Counted from the stretch's first letter, positions 42,267 to 50,931 are shown. The stretch: DNA of 64,000 nt from Streptomyces sp. NBC_01465 (GCF_036227325.1 NZ_CP109467.1:4836001-4900000), one strand, 5' to 3'. A program made the numbers and translations. Notes: a model not told the origin generated them from the letters alone.

Positions 42267-43202
42267 TCAATGCGAACCGGGGGCGGCGGTGGCGATCGCT
42301 GCACGCAGCCTGCGTCGGCGCAGGACGCCGACGGCGCACCAGGCACCGAGCCAGCCGACGAGCGGCCAGCAGAGCATCGACCAGGGGGACAGGGCCCGGG
42401 TCGCGGCCGGGTCGAGTACGGCCGGCGCCGCGGTGAGGGCGAGGGTGACGGCGAGGTGGGCGGCGGCGGGGGCGCGGTTGAATCCGGCGCCCCAGACCTC
42501 GCGGCCGTACCACCAGCGCAGGGCGGCCGACCAGCAGGCGATGACCAGCGCGCCGATGCCGACGGCGACCCCGATCCTCGTGTCCGACGGATGGCCGCCC
42601 GCGATGAGATTGGTGGGCAACGGTACGAAGGAGAGCAGGGCGACCCGGTGGAGGGCGACCAGCCGCGCTTCGGCGGGGTCCTTGCGGAGGCGCTCGCGGG
42701 TGCGGGTGCGGATGGCGCGCCACTTGCCGGTGGCGGCCAGATAGATGCCGATCCCGAGGAGGGGGACGGCCCTGACCGCGTCCTGGACGTTCCTGGCGAT
42801 ACGGGAGCCCCACAGGAGCCACGCCCCCACGAACCACAGCGCCATGAACAGGATCAGCCCCCCGACCACCAGCCAGACCCGCCGCGTCTTCCTCTTCGTG
42901 ACGACGGGCCCCCGGAGCTCCCTGGCGCGCAGCCTCGCCTGCTTCTGCTCACGGCCGGTCCCCAGCGGAATGAGCGAGAACCCTCGCGTGGAGCAGACGC
43001 TCAGCGCGAGCGCCAGCGCCTCATGGGCGTCGGCCTCGCCGGGAGCCAGCTCCACGGCGAGCCGCGCGGCCCGCACGCTCGCGACATGCTCCCCCTGCCG
43101 CAACAGCGCCCGCGACAGCAGCAGTTGAGCCCGCCAGTCCCCGGCGTCCGCCGCCGCGCCCCGGACGGCCTCCGTGAGCGCCGCTCTGTCGTCCTCAGCC
43201 AT
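42267..43202 (-). CDS. TPR-containing membrane protein of unknown function
   Basis: A 311-aa protein. An N-terminal helical region (residues 1-75, one to two TPR units: QLLLSRALLRQGEHVASVRAARLAVELAP) precedes about six membrane helices: WLVVGGLILFMALWFVGAWLL, LLGIGIYLAAT and several more to residue 300. ATG at 43202. It is 46 bp upstream of the MerR gene on the same strand and may be cotranscribed. Similar proteins are annotated only as hypothetical in Streptomyces. Confidence 0.65.
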   Translation of the reverse strand: MAEDDRAALTEAVRGAAADAGDWRAQLLLSRALLRQGEHVASVRAARLAVELAPGEADAHEALALALSVCSTRGFSLIPLGTGREQKQARLRARELRGPVVTKRKTRRVWLVVGGLILFMALWFVGAWLLWGSRIARNVQDAVRAVPLLGIGIYLAATGKWRAIRTRTRERLRKDPAEARLVALHRVALLSFVPLPTNLIAGGHPSDTRIGVAVGIGALVIACWSAALRWWYGREVWGAGFNRAPAAAHLAVTLALTAAPAVLDPAATRALSPWSMLCWPLVGWLGAWCAVGVLRRRRLRAAIATAAPGSH

Positions 43203-43266
43203 ACGCCTCGCCCCACCCCGAGTGCCCCTGCACCGATGCAGAGAAGTAGAGCGCGTTTTGCTGTGT

Positions 43267-43764
43267 TCACGCCATAAGTAGGTCCAGATATCCGTACAGC
43301 TTCCCGAGCAGCCGCTCGACCTGCTCGTCCAGCGTCAGCGTCTCGTCGAAGCGGGCGCGCGGCGGGAGTTCCTTCTTGCCGCGTACGTACAGGGAGCACG
43401 CCAGGTCGGCGCAGACGTAGATGCCCACCGAGTTCCCGTCCCGCCCCGCGGCCCCCGCCTTGGGTGCCGTCATCAGCAGTACGCCGCTGCGGGGGTGCGT
43501 GGTCAGGCACAGCGAGCACATCGACCGCTGCGTGAAGTTCCCGCCCTGGCGGGCCGGGTGGCGCAGGGCCACGCCCGTCAGCCGCCCGTCGCGCTCGACG
43601 ACGAGATAGCTCCGCTCGGGCGCCGACTGGTCGCGCCAGCCGAGGAAGTCCAGGTCGCCCCAGGGCAGCCCGTCCAGCTCGTACGGTACGGACAGCCGCT
43701 TGGCCTCACCCTTCGAACAGTTCACGAAGGACGCACGAATCTCCTGCTCACTTACCGGTCTCAT
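43267..43764 (-). CDS. FBP-type zinc-binding protein (FusB-like C-terminal domain)
   Basis: A 165-aa protein with the FBP treble-clef zinc module: CSLC near residue 80 and CADLAC near 118 provide four Cys, separated by a Gly-rich strand (LLMTAPKAGAAGRDGNSVGIYVC). The related staphylococcal FusB binds elongation factor G and frees stalled ribosomes from fusidic acid. Streptomyces versions probably act on EF-G too. ATG at 43764 is chosen, since the longer frame to 43848 reads through the operator. Divergent from a TetR gene around a perfect palindrome, so likely its target. Confidence 0.75.
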   Translation of the reverse strand: MRPVSEQEIRASFVNCSKGEAKRLSVPYELDGLPWGDLDFLGWRDQSAPERSYLVVERDGRLTGVALRHPARQGGNFTQRSMCSLCLTTHPRSGVLLMTAPKAGAAGRDGNSVGIYVCADLACSLYVRGKKELPPRARFDETLTLDEQVERLLGKLYGYLDLLMA

Positions 43765-43779
43765 GCTCAGTACGCTAAC

Positions 43780-43802
43780 TTTGCCTAGGGGTCCTAGGCA
43801 AA
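43780..43802. promoter_or_regulatory. 23-bp perfect palindrome, candidate TetR operator
   Basis: Arms TTTGCCTAGG and CCTAGGCAAA (10 bp, perfect) around GGT, 15 bp upstream of the FBP gene start and 39 bp upstream of the TetR start. A further half-site CCCCTAGG at 43812-43819 lies on the TetR side. Confidence 0.8.
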
Positions 43803-43841
43803 TGCTTAAAGCCCCTAGGTTCACGGAGACGGAGACACCGC

Positions 43842-44414
43842 ATGGCACGAGCAGGACTGACCCCCGACCGCATCACCCTCGCGGCCGCCGACCTGGCCGA
43901 CGAGATCGGCTTCGAGAAGGTCACCCTCTCCGCCATCGCCCGCGGCTTCGGCGTCAAGGACGCGAGCCTCTACTCCCACATCAAGAACCTCGCCGACCTG
44001 CGCACCAGGGTCGCGGCCCTCGCCAGCCGCGAAGTGCACGAGAAGCTGGCCGCGGCGGTCGCGGGCCGCGCGGGCAAGGACGCGCTGGCCGCGTTCGCGA
44101 ACACGTACCGCGACTTCGCACTCGAGCACCCCGGCCGGTACGCGGCGACGCAGATCCAGGTCCAGCTCGACACGGCGGCCTTCAACACCCCGGAGATCCG
44201 CCGCGCCATCGAGACCCCGTACGCGATGCTCCGTGCGTACGGCCTCTCCGAGCCGGACCTCACCGACGCCGTACGGCTCCTGCGCGCCACCTTCCACGGC
44301 TACTTCCAGCTGGAGGCGACCGGCGGCTTCAACGCCCCGCGCTCCGTGACCGACTCCTGGAAGCGCACGATCGACGCCCTGCACTCGCTCCTGGAGAACT
44401 GGCCGCATTCATGA
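43842..44414 (+). CDS. TetR-family regulator with WHG domain
   Basis: A 190-aa repressor. The N-terminal TetR helix-turn-helix (residues 6-52: LTPDRITLAAADLADEIGFEKVTLSAIARGFGVKDASLYSHIKN) is followed by a WHG-type ligand domain (FRDFALEHPGRYAA-like segment TYRDFALEHPGRYAATQ near 86, and FHGYFQLEATGGF near 147). ATG at 43842. It is divergent from the FBP gene with a perfect palindrome between them, so it probably represses both. Its operator differs completely from the CTGACG family, so it is unlikely to be the catabolic regulator. Confidence 0.87.
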   Translation: MARAGLTPDRITLAAADLADEIGFEKVTLSAIARGFGVKDASLYSHIKNLADLRTRVAALASREVHEKLAAAVAGRAGKDALAAFANTYRDFALEHPGRYAATQIQVQLDTAAFNTPEIRRAIETPYAMLRAYGLSEPDLTDAVRLLRATFHGYFQLEATGGFNAPRSVTDSWKRTIDALHSLLENWPHS

Positions 44415-44541
44415 TGCACCGATTCCTGACGGAGAAATGAGAGCTCCTTGGGGCAGGAGTGAAGTGCATTTGGGCTCCCTTTGACCCGCCCTCCCTAGGC
44501 TTCTGAGCCAGTCTGCAGTCAAACGGGGCGGGGCAGAGAAC

Positions 44542-44859
44542 ATGGCGCAGGGCTTCCAGGTCGACCCGGACGCGATACTCAAGTACGCGATGGCCGGCGA
44601 GAGACAGCACGAGCGAATTCCGGGAATCGTGGCCGCACTGGGGGGCGTCGACGTCCCCTGGGGCGCATTCGGCAAGCTGCCCGACTCCGACGAACTGCAC
44701 GCCGCCTACCGGGAACACGCTGCCGCCTCCGAGCAGAACGTGCAGGATCTGGTGGGCGTGATGCAGACGGTGATCGACAACCTCCGTACGACGGCGGGGA
44801 ATTACATCGGCGTCGAGAGCGCGACCGACGCGGCCTTCGGCGGGAGTGGTCAGGCATGA
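44542..44859 (+). CDS. EspC/ESX-like secreted helical protein
   Basis: A 105-aa helical protein (FQVDPDAILKYAMAGERQHERIPGIVAALG and a second helix ASEQNVQDLVGVMQTVIDNLRTTAGNYIGVE) of the EspC/WXG100-relative type. It starts an operon: its stop overlaps the next gene's ATG. The YIGVE end resembles the YxxxD/E export motif of type VII substrates. ATG at 44542. Confidence 0.68.
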   Translation: MAQGFQVDPDAILKYAMAGERQHERIPGIVAALGGVDVPWGAFGKLPDSDELHAAYREHAAASEQNVQDLVGVMQTVIDNLRTTAGNYIGVESATDAAFGGSGQA

Positions 44860-45818
44860 GCGGGGCCTCGGACGCTGCGTACGGGTGGGTGCGGAAGGAA
44901 ACCGCGCAGCTGCTTCCCGTACCCGATATCGAGAGCAATCCACCGCACGGCCTCGACGCGACGATCGACGAAGCCATCAAGGGCTTCCTGGAGAAGATCG
45001 GCCTCTTCGACGAGCTCGAGAAGGTCACCGGGATGCCCAGCCAGCTGACCGAAGCGGCCCACCAGTGGACGGCCCAGGGCAAGGCGATGCTGGCCGTCGC
45101 CGACGGGCTCCGGTCGGCCGCCACCGCGCTGCCCACCGCGTGGGAGGGCGACACCTCCGAGGCGTTCGGGCACGGCATGGGGGAGCTCGTCCAGGCGATC
45201 GAGGACACCGGCAAGGAGATGGGCGAGACGGCGTCGATCCTCAGCCGGGCCGCCCAGGAGTGCAAGCTCGCCGAGGACACGATCATCATGATCATCCGGG
45301 AGGCGATCGAGTGGGCTGCGATGACGCTCGCCGCGATGGTGATCACGGACATCCTCACGCTGGGGCTGGCCACTCTGGTGGACGGCCTGGTCGCGGAGGC
45401 GGAGGTCGCGGTGTTCGTCGCCAGAGTGGGGAAGGTGTCGGAGACGCTCGAGAAGGCGCTGAAGGACCTCATGGAGGCGGTCAAGGGCCTCAAAGAGGCC
45501 AAGGGTGCCACGGGCGCCGCCAAGGGCGCCTGGGGGGCCGTCAAGAGCGCCAACAACTTCCGAAAGCTCGGCGGAATCCTGGGGAACCCCTTGAAGGGGT
45601 GGGGGAAGCTGGCCGGGATCGCCGTGGGGGACGAGTTCAAGAAGCATGTCATCGCTCCCGTGATGGGCGCGACTACCGGTCTCCCCGAAGTCAGCCTGAC
45701 GGATCCCGTCAAGGACGCCGGCGGGCTGCTGTTGAACTCGTCCGACCGTTCCGAGCAGCCGCCGGCGCCTGCGCCGTACCGCGTGAACCAGCGCAGCATC
45801 GAGGAGGACTTCGGGTGA
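44856..45818 (+). CDS. WXG100-domain protein with hydrophobic centre
   Basis: A 320-aa protein. Residues about 45-150 are a WXG-like four-helix hairpin (AAHQWTAQGKAMLAVADGL, then TALPTAWEGDTSEAFGHGM with W-E-G). A hydrophobic stretch follows (EWAAMTLAAMVITDILTLGLATLVDGL, about 145-172), then a Lys/Ala helix and a disordered tail. LXG-type toxins have this layout, but no toxin domain is recognisable at the C terminus. ATGA overlap with the EspC-like gene shows coupling, and the pair probably forms a heterodimer exported by a type VII system encoded elsewhere. Confidence 0.7.
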   Translation: MSGASDAAYGWVRKETAQLLPVPDIESNPPHGLDATIDEAIKGFLEKIGLFDELEKVTGMPSQLTEAAHQWTAQGKAMLAVADGLRSAATALPTAWEGDTSEAFGHGMGELVQAIEDTGKEMGETASILSRAAQECKLAEDTIIMIIREAIEWAAMTLAAMVITDILTLGLATLVDGLVAEAEVAVFVARVGKVSETLEKALKDLMEAVKGLKEAKGATGAAKGAWGAVKSANNFRKLGGILGNPLKGWGKLAGIAVGDEFKKHVIAPVMGATTGLPEVSLTDPVKDAGGLLLNSSDRSEQPPAPAPYRVNQRSIEEDFG

Positions 45819-45846
45819 CCGGCAGCCGTACGGGGAGAGTTGGCGC

Positions 45847-46518
45847 ATGACGGAGACGAAGCGGGAGGCTCGCCAGCGCAGGTATATGGAGGGCCTCCAG
45901 CGCAGAGACGCAACGGTCATCGAGCAGAGGCGGGCGTATCTCTGGCCCGGTGAAACACTCATGGGCGAGTTCCCCATGTTGTTGGACGTGCTGGTCCCCG
46001 ACAGACCTCCGAGGCGATACCGCACCGAGAAGCCGGGAGCGCCCAAAAAGCCCCGGCCGAAGGGCTTTTGGGTGCTGTATCCGGTGTACTGGGTCATGTG
46101 GCTCGGGGCTGTTCCGGCCGGTCTGCTGGAGATGTCGGTGGAGGGAACCTGGCGCGGATTCAGGCGGATCTTCCGGGGGCAGGTCTGGAGCGGTGGCTGG
46201 GAGAGTGGCGCGGGGCACTTCATCCGGGCGGTCCGGGCAGGGTCCCCGCTCGTCGATGGTTACGGACACACGCATTACACCCTGACGCTCACGGACCGTC
46301 GCCTGCTCCTGACGGACCAGCCGTCCACCATGGGAGACAACCCGGCCCCGGTCCAACTCCTCGCCGAAATCCCGCGCGGCCACTTCGCCCGCCGCCGCGA
46401 GCCGCACCCGCGCCGCCACACGGACCGCGTGGACATTGCCTTCCCCGACGGCTCTTGGGTGGCGCTGGAAGCCGGACGCGGCCAACCGGTCGAGCACATC
46501 GCATCCCTGCTGGGCTGA
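45847..46518 (+). CDS. unknown protein, third gene of the ESX-like operon
   Basis: A 223-aa protein with a basic N terminus, Arg/Pro/Lys-rich stretch (PRRYRTEKPGAPKKPRPKG), one hydrophobic segment (FWVLYPVYWVMWLGAVPAGLL) and a beta-rich C-terminal half (HYTLTLTDRRLLLTDQ and VDIAFPDGSWVALEAG) reminiscent of a PH-like domain. It begins 28 bp after the WXG100 gene. This could be a chaperone, immunity or adaptor protein for the pair. No family recognised. Confidence 0.6.
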   Translation: MTETKREARQRRYMEGLQRRDATVIEQRRAYLWPGETLMGEFPMLLDVLVPDRPPRRYRTEKPGAPKKPRPKGFWVLYPVYWVMWLGAVPAGLLEMSVEGTWRGFRRIFRGQVWSGGWESGAGHFIRAVRAGSPLVDGYGHTHYTLTLTDRRLLLTDQPSTMGDNPAPVQLLAEIPRGHFARRREPHPRRHTDRVDIAFPDGSWVALEAGRGQPVEHIASLLG

Positions 46519-46525
46519 AGCCGTA

Positions 46526-46554
46526 GGGGCCGACCCCCGAAAGGGCCGGCCCCC
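46526..46554. terminator. hairpin between convergent genes
   Basis: GGGGCCGACCC and GGGCCGGCCCC, 11-bp arms with one mismatch, loop CCGAAA, closing the ESX-like operon and facing the SDR gene. Confidence 0.7.
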
Positions 46555-46566
46555 GCCTCGTACGAC

Positions 46567-47391
46567 TCACACGTCGAAAGCCGTGTCCCGGGCCCGCTTC
46601 TCCCAGGCCCCCACCTGCGCCCCGACCTGCTCCAGGTGCCCCAGCACCGCGTCCACCCCGTCGTCCCCGAGCGGGAGATGCAGCGGAGTCTCGTCCGCCT
46701 CCAGGGCCGCGATGACCAGCGCCGCGGCCTTCGCCGGGTCGCCGGGGGCCTCGCCGCCGCCTGCGGCCATGGCGCGGGTCGGGCCCACCGTGTCCGCGTA
46801 GTCGGGCAGTTCGGCGCTGATGGAAGCGTTCCCCATCAGCGCGGTACGGAAGGCCCCCGGCTCCACGACCAGCACCTTGATCCCCAGCGGCCCGACCTCA
46901 CCGGCCAGTGCCTCGGACATCCCCTCCAGGGCGAACTTGGTGCCGCTGTAGGCGGAGAAGCCGGCGAACGACATCTGCCCGCCCATGCTGCTCATCTGCA
47001 CGATCGCCCCCGACCGCCGCTCCCGCATGCCCGGCAGCACGGCCCGCACCAGCGCCGCGGGCCCGAAGACATGCACGTCGAACAGGTCCCGCAGCTCCGC
47101 GTCCCCGGTCTCCTCGAAGGCTCCGACGTGCGTACGCCCCGCATTGTTGACCAGCACGTCGATCCGCCCGTGCCGCTGCACCACATCCTGTACGGCGGCC
47201 TCGATCGCGGCCGTGTCCGTCACATCGAGGTGCAGCGCCTCCACCTGGTCGGGGTGGGCGGCGACCAGTTCGTCGAGCGTCTCCACGCGGCGGGCGGCGG
47301 CGACCGCGACGTCCCCGGCCGCGACGGCCGCCTCGACGAATGCCCGCCCGAAGCCGCTGTTCGCACCGGTGATGAGCCAGACCTTGTTCAT
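46567..47391 (-). CDS. SDR family oxidoreductase
   Basis: A 274-aa short-chain dehydrogenase: TGANSGFG at residues 8-15, NNAGRTHVG near 85, Ser in QMSSMGGQ and Tyr/Lys in SAYSGTKFAL. Wording (VWLITGANSGFGRAFVEAA) is that of the broad class often annotated as ketoreductase or retinol dehydrogenase-like. ATG at 47391 has GAGGGGAACGTC upstream. Divergent from a LysR gene, which probably controls it. No catabolic operator is present. Confidence 0.88.
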   Translation of the reverse strand: MNKVWLITGANSGFGRAFVEAAVAAGDVAVAAARRVETLDELVAAHPDQVEALHLDVTDTAAIEAAVQDVVQRHGRIDVLVNNAGRTHVGAFEETGDAELRDLFDVHVFGPAALVRAVLPGMRERRSGAIVQMSSMGGQMSFAGFSAYSGTKFALEGMSEALAGEVGPLGIKVLVVEPGAFRTALMGNASISAELPDYADTVGPTRAMAAGGGEAPGDPAKAAALVIAALEADETPLHLPLGDDGVDAVLGHLEQVGAQVGAWEKRARDTAFDV

Positions 47392-47478
47392 GACGTTCCC
47401 CTCGTTGCTATGTCCTGCTGACATCGACAACCTTGCCCCGCACACCACTTGCCCGTCCAAGACCTGTCGTGATAGCTG

Positions 47479-48411
47479 ATGGTTATGACCACCACGGACG
47501 TGCACGGCCGAGAACTCCGCTACTTCGTCACCGTCGCGGAGGAGCTGCACTTCACGCGTGCGGCCGAGCGCCTGTACGTCTCCCAACCCGCCCTCAGCAA
47601 GCAAATACGGGCCCTGGAGCGCCAGTTGGGCGGCCCCCTCTTCCTCCGCGACCGCCAGGGCGTCACCCTCACCCCCACCGGCGCCGCCCTCCTCCCCCAC
47701 GCGCTCCGGATGCTGGCGGTCTGGGACGAGGGCAGGGCGGCGGTGGAACGCTCCCTGGCGGACCAGCACGCGACGCTCACCATCGGCATGAGCACCAGCC
47801 CCGGCCGCGGCGGCCTGCTCCCCGCGATCCGCTCCCGCTTCACGGAGTCGCACCCCGAAGCCAACATCCGTCTCCGCCAGGTCAGTTGGGACGATCCGAC
47901 GGCGGGCCTGGCGGACGCCTCCACGGACGTCGCCTTCGTCTGGCTCCCGCTCCCCGACGCACACCGCTACACGTACACGGTGGTGGCGGAGGAGCCCCGC
48001 CTCGTGGCCCTCCCCGAGACGCACCCCCTCGCCGCCGCTCCCGAGATCGACTTCACCCGGGACCTCCTCACCGAACCCTTCCTGGCCCTCCCCGAGGCCG
48101 CGGGCCCGCTCCGCGACTACTGGCTCGCGACGGAGTCCCGCGACGGTGTCCCGCCCCGGATCGGCGCGGAGGTGGCGAGCACGGAGGAGACGTACGAGGC
48201 GCTCGTGGCGGGCCTGGGCGTGGTCCTCGTAGCCACCGGAAACGCCCCGCTGATCACGCTCGGAGGCGTGGTCACCCGCCCCGTACGCGGCATAGAGCCG
48301 AGCCGCTACGTCCTGGCCCACCGCACGGACGACCAGCGCCCGCTGCCGCGCGCGTACGCGCAGGCCTGCCAACAGGTCACGGCCAGGACGAAACGGTCGG
48401 GGACGGCGTGA
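47479..48411 (+). CDS. LysR-family transcriptional regulator
   Basis: A 310-aa regulator. The winged helix is at residues 10-68 (LRYFVTVAEELHFTRAAERLYVSQPALSKQIRALERQLGGPLF) and a two-lobed effector-binding domain follows from about 95 (LTIGMSTSPGRGGLLPAI). ATG at 47479, with another at 47485. The 87-bp divergent gap to the SDR gene should hold its operator, and I see no clear T-N11-A palindrome. It probably activates the SDR in response to a small molecule. Confidence 0.88.
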   Translation: MVMTTTDVHGRELRYFVTVAEELHFTRAAERLYVSQPALSKQIRALERQLGGPLFLRDRQGVTLTPTGAALLPHALRMLAVWDEGRAAVERSLADQHATLTIGMSTSPGRGGLLPAIRSRFTESHPEANIRLRQVSWDDPTAGLADASTDVAFVWLPLPDAHRYTYTVVAEEPRLVALPETHPLAAAPEIDFTRDLLTEPFLALPEAAGPLRDYWLATESRDGVPPRIGAEVASTEETYEALVAGLGVVLVATGNAPLITLGGVVTRPVRGIEPSRYVLAHRTDDQRPLPRAYAQACQQVTARTKRSGTA

Positions 48412-48589
48412 CCGGGCTCGCGGGCGGCGCGAAGGGGCCGGCGCGGTTCGCCACGAGGGCCAGCATCACCACCGCGAAGATCACGGTGATCACGATGAGG
48501 GCGAGCCCGACGGGGTTCGAGGCGTTGTAGACGTAGCGATTGGTCCCCCACCGGCTCCGCTTGAATATCGGCTCGTCGTCGTCGCTCAC
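48377..48589 (-). CDS. 70-aa small membrane protein
   Basis: GTG at 48589 opens VSDDDEPIFKRSRWGTNRYVYN, followed by one strong helix (VGLALIVITVIFAVVMLALVA) and a Pro/Ser-rich tail. The acidic-basic N terminus and single helix are a common Streptomyces small-protein pattern. Its end overlaps the 3' end of the convergent LysR gene by 35 bp. Function unknown. Confidence 0.6.
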   Translation of the reverse strand: MSDDDEPIFKRSRWGTNRYVYNASNPVGLALIVITVIFAVVMLALVANRAGPFAPPASPVTPSPTVSSWP

Positions 48590-48652
48590 GGTGCGGATCC
48601 TAGGCGAAGGGCGGCGGTTGATCGCCCCCTCGCCCTGCGATACCAATGGCGC

Positions 48653-49201
48653 ATGATGCGCGGCAAGAAGATCGGGCTCCGGGCCCGGCACGAGGCAGAC
48701 GTACCGGCGTTCCAGGCGGAGATCTACAACGACGTCGAATTGCGCACCCGCGCCGACGACCGCCCCTGGCGCCCGGTGTCACTCAAGGCGGCCGAGACAG
48801 CGGAGCCCCCGAACCCCGACACGGCGGCGTCCTTCTCCGTCGTAGAGCTCAACGCCGAGCAGACCCTGCTGGGCGAGTGCTCGCTCTGGGGCATCGACAC
48901 CCACAACAGGTCGGCCCACCTGGGCATTTCACTCCTCCCCGCCGCCCGCTTCCGCGGCTTCGGCACGGACGTGGTCCGCGTCCTGTGCGAGTACGGCTTC
49001 GCGGTCCGCGGCCTGCACCGCCTCCAGCTGGAGACCATCGCCGACAACACCCCCATGATCGCGGCCGCGACGAAGTCGGGCTTCGCGGTGGAGGGCACCC
49101 TGCGCCAGGCCGCCTGGATCTACGGAGGCTTCGCCGACCTGGCGATCCTCGGCCTCCTCGCCGAGGACTGGTCGCCCGCGAATCCCGTGAATCCGGCGTA
49201 A
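48653..49201 (+). CDS. GNAT acetyltransferase (RimJ/RimL-like)
   Basis: A 182-aa N-acetyltransferase. The acetyl-CoA-binding segment is LLPAARFRGFGTDVVRVLCEYGF (R-x-x-G-x-G/A pattern), preceded by LGECSLWGIDTHNRSAHLGIS and followed by RLQLETIADNTPMIAAATKSGF, typical of the RimJ/RimL branch. It transfers an acetyl group to an amine on a protein N terminus or small molecule. ATG at 48653 or 48656. The target is unknown. Confidence 0.87.
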   Translation: MMRGKKIGLRARHEADVPAFQAEIYNDVELRTRADDRPWRPVSLKAAETAEPPNPDTAASFSVVELNAEQTLLGECSLWGIDTHNRSAHLGISLLPAARFRGFGTDVVRVLCEYGFAVRGLHRLQLETIADNTPMIAAATKSGFAVEGTLRQAAWIYGGFADLAILGLLAEDWSPANPVNPA

Positions 49202-49230
49202 CCCACCGTGCGCCCACGCGTTGGGCGGAC

Positions 49231-50019
49231 GTGGAAATCTGGCTGCTCAATCACTTCAACACGTTCGCCCTGTTCGTCATCATCTGCGGCGGCGTGGTCG
49301 CCGTGGCCGTGGCGGGCACGCTGGTGGTGCGGCGGAGGCTCCCCAGAGTGGCGGCGGGCAAGTACAACGACATGATCGGCGTCGTGCTCGGCATGTACGC
49401 GGCGATCTACGGCATCATCCTGGCGTTCGTCGTGGTCGCCGAGTGGGAGGGCCTGAACCAGGCGAACACGAACGTCGCCGCCGAGGCCAGCCAGACCGCC
49501 GAGGTCGTACGCGAGGCCTCCGCCTTCCCGCCGGACCAGCAGCGCAAGGTGAACGAGGCGATGGGGGAGTACGTACGGGCGGTGGTCGACAAGCAGTGGC
49601 CACTCATGCGCGCAGGCACCCCGGACGCGAACCTCACCAACCCCCAGGTGACGGCGCTCTACCAGGCGTTCCAGGAGTACGAACCGAAGACCGAGGCCCA
49701 GCAGACGTACTACTCCCAGTCGGTCTCGACCCTCGCCGAGATCGCCTCGGCCCGCCGCACCCGCCTGACCCAGTCCGAGCAGCAACTCCCCATGCTGCTC
49801 ACGATCCTGGTGTACGGCGGCGCAATCGTGATGATCCCCCTGACCTTCCTCTACGGCATCGAGGGCCTGCGCGCCCAGCTGATGTTCGTGGTGGCGGTGG
49901 CGGGCCTGGTGGGCGTGAGCCTGCTGCTCTGCCTGACGCTGGACCGCCCCTTCGCGGGCGAACTCGCGGTCTCGCCACAGCCGTTCAAGGAGGGCGTGCT
50001 GGCCCAGTACTGGCGCTGA
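49231..50019 (+). CDS. DUF4239 membrane protein
   Basis: A 262-aa protein with an N-terminal pair of helices (FALFVIICGGVVAVAVAGTLVV and MIGVVLGMYAAIYGIILAFVVVAEW), a central helical loop of about 120 residues outside or inside the membrane, and a C-terminal pair (MLLTILVYGGAIVMIPLTFLYG and LMFVVAVAGLVGVSLLLCL). This is the DUF4239 (bestrophin-like) layout. GTG at 49231 is the only in-frame start near the first helix. Function unknown. Bestrophin-related proteins are ion channels. Confidence 0.72.
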   Translation: MEIWLLNHFNTFALFVIICGGVVAVAVAGTLVVRRRLPRVAAGKYNDMIGVVLGMYAAIYGIILAFVVVAEWEGLNQANTNVAAEASQTAEVVREASAFPPDQQRKVNEAMGEYVRAVVDKQWPLMRAGTPDANLTNPQVTALYQAFQEYEPKTEAQQTYYSQSVSTLAEIASARRTRLTQSEQQLPMLLTILVYGGAIVMIPLTFLYGIEGLRAQLMFVVAVAGLVGVSLLLCLTLDRPFAGELAVSPQPFKEGVLAQYWR

Positions 50020-50117
50020 CCGGGCCGGAATCCTCTCGATTCACAGCAAATTTAGGTGGTCATAGCACGAGTTGATAGGAGATCATGCGAGGCCGCGCAC
50101 GCTCCGCAGGAGGCACC

Positions 50118-50555
50118 ATGCCGTCGAGAATCTCCGACATCGACTTCACCTTCGGACAGGAGGTGACGGTACGCGCGGTGGTGGAGGCCCTGGCGGGTGC
50201 GGGCTGGTCCCTGAAGGAGCCCCTGGGCCTCTCGTACATGGTGAGCATCGACGACGCGTACGACTGGGAGTTCGCGGACATCGAGGCGGCGGACAAGGTG
50301 CTGGCGCTGCTGGACGCGCCGGAGAACTTCAAGCGGGAGGTCGGCATCTGCGTCCACCACGAGGAGGCGGAGACGGGAGGCTCGCTCCTCTTCCAGGCGG
50401 GCCGCACGGAGTGCGCGTTCATCCCGAACATCAACGGGCGAAGCCCGGCGGCGGACAGGCCGTCAACGGACGCGTCCTGGTACGTGCAGGCGCTGGTGAA
50501 CCCCCTGCTCCCGATCGGCCTGCACTCGTACGAGCCGGGCGACATCGGGTTCTGA
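50118..50555 (+). CDS. 145-aa protein of unknown function
   Basis: An acidic alpha/beta protein (ISDIDFTFGQEVTVRAVVEALAGAGWSLKEPLGLSYMVSIDD, then ASWYVQALVNPLLPIGLHSYEPGDIGF). AGGAGG before ATG at 50118 fixes the start. Similar short proteins in Streptomyces often sit beside toxin or immunity genes (SUKH/Imm-like folds), but I cannot assign a family. It is followed within 2 bp by the next gene, implying cotranscription. Confidence 0.55.
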   Translation: MPSRISDIDFTFGQEVTVRAVVEALAGAGWSLKEPLGLSYMVSIDDAYDWEFADIEAADKVLALLDAPENFKREVGICVHHEEAETGGSLLFQAGRTECAFIPNINGRSPAADRPSTDASWYVQALVNPLLPIGLHSYEPGDIGF

Positions 50556-50556
50556 C

Positions 50557-50931
50557 ATGGGAAGCCGACGCAGAGTCCGACGCATGGTGGTGGGCGACAT
50601 GGTGTACGGCTGGTGCTTCGGGCACCGGCACGACCGGGCGCGGGGCTACGCCGGGTGCCGAAGCACGGTGACGCTGTGGCGTCCGGGAAGCAAGGGCCGC
50701 CTGCGGCTGGTGTTCCGACCGGGACCCGACCGGATCGTCTCCGACAGTTACTTCGAAGAGGGTGCGGTGATGCGTCTGCCGGACCGGGCGTATCTGAACC
50801 TCCACGAGCCGGGCACCGTCCGGGCGTTGCTGGACGCGGCCCTGGCTCGCGATCCCTTTCCCGCAGAGGGGTCGGTGGAGCGGGACGGCTGGCCCCTGTT
50901 CGACGCGGTGGTGCCGGAGCAGTCCTCCTAA
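50557..50931 (+). CDS. 124-aa protein of unknown function
   Basis: A basic N terminus with GWCFGHRHDRARGYAGC resembling a small metal site (Cys, His), then an all-beta stretch and an acidic C terminus. It begins one base after the previous stop, so translation is likely coupled. It overlaps a convergent 55-aa gene by 4 bp at its end. Confidence 0.5.
   Translation: MGSRRRVRRMVVGDMVYGWCFGHRHDRARGYAGCRSTVTLWRPGSKGRLRLVFRPGPDRIVSDSYFEEGAVMRLPDRAYLNLHEPGTVRALLDAALARDPFPAEGSVERDGWPLFDAVVPEQSS

Noticed and set aside
43842..44414. This TetR gene as the regulator of the CTGACG operators
   Set aside because: It has its own perfect palindrome (CCTAGG type) in the divergent gap and no CTGACG site near it.
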